Assembly: GCA_964595565.1 (NCBI GenBank)
Contig: CAZQQX010000035.1
Span: 1-14,504, forward strand
Direction: 5' to 3'
DNA length: 14,504 nt
Origin: JAQVEM01 sp964595565
GTDB lineage: Bacteria; Actinomycetota; Humimicrobiia; Humimicrobiales; Humimicrobiaceae
The notes beneath the pieces were generated by a model. It did not search any database, was not told the origin of the DNA, and saw nothing but the letters and a program-made list of their open reading frames with translations. The position numbers and the translations under genes were made by a program. Numbering within the stretch: position 1 is the stretch's first letter; each line of letters starts with the position of its first letter. Positions 14,488 to 14,504 of this stretch are shown here, one piece after another.

Positions 14488-14504
14488 ATAGGTTTAAAAG
14501 TTAT
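14488..14504 (+). CDS. Probable start of a gene running off the window, apparent AUA start
   Basis: A promoter and AAGGAG (14474-14479) point to a gene beginning here, but only 17 bases are inside the window. At the ideal distance of 8 bases the codon is ATA 14488, followed by GGT TTA AAA GTT, which would read (M)GLKV. No ATG, GTG or TTG lies between the ribosome binding site and the window end. Product unknown. Confidence 0.25.

Overview
This is an AT-rich bacterial chromosomal segment of ordinary housekeeping type, with no mobile element or CRISPR array visible. It reads as an anaerobe or environmental lineage related to Actinomycetota or Bacillota. The block rsmI-metG-tatD-rsmA-ispE is the order typical of those phyla, and the tatD-rsmA junction lacks rnmV, as in Actinomycetota. 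PstS looks like a lipoprotein, ispE indicates the MEP isoprenoid route, and arginine is often AGA/AGG. I cannot place it more finely from sequence alone.

Layout. Bases 1-75 are tRNA-Phe(GAA), cut by one base at its 5' end. Bases 320-6080 are a phosphate module on the plus strand: a PhoR-type histidine kinase, a PhoB/PhoP-type regulator, the lipoprotein PstS, the permeases PstC and PstA, and PhoU. The ATPase gene pstB is missing from its usual place between pstA and phoU. Four direct repeats with an exact 11-bp period, starting on the regulator's stop codon and running to pstS, form a convincing Pho box. A perfect 16-bp hairpin separates pstS from pstC. Convergent to phoU is a two-TM potassium channel with RCK domains (6173-7192, minus). 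A promoter and a leader of about 200 nt precede the operon rsmI-metG-tatD-rsmA-ispE (7481-12555). tRNA-Gln(UUG) follows at 12661-12734 with its own promoter. A secreted protein with a Glu-rich linker, PKD/Ig-like domains and a C-terminal beta domain occupies 12849-14201. A promoter and Shine-Dalgarno site at the right edge announce another gene that runs out of the window.

How the parts work together. PstS captures phosphate and PstC/PstA form the channel; an ATPase must be supplied from elsewhere. PhoU and the kinase couple transport to the regulator, which should act on the four-repeat box. The second operon makes two rRNA methyltransferases, methionyl-tRNA synthetase, a TatD nuclease and the fourth MEP-pathway enzyme.

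No wholly new system is evident. The most interesting points are the very regular Pho box, the missing pstB, the pstS-pstC hairpin, apparent AUU and AUA start codons placed exactly behind strong Shine-Dalgarno sites, a tRNA-Gln with C at position 33, a MetRS whose HIGH motif reads HLGQ, and the modular secreted protein of unknown role.
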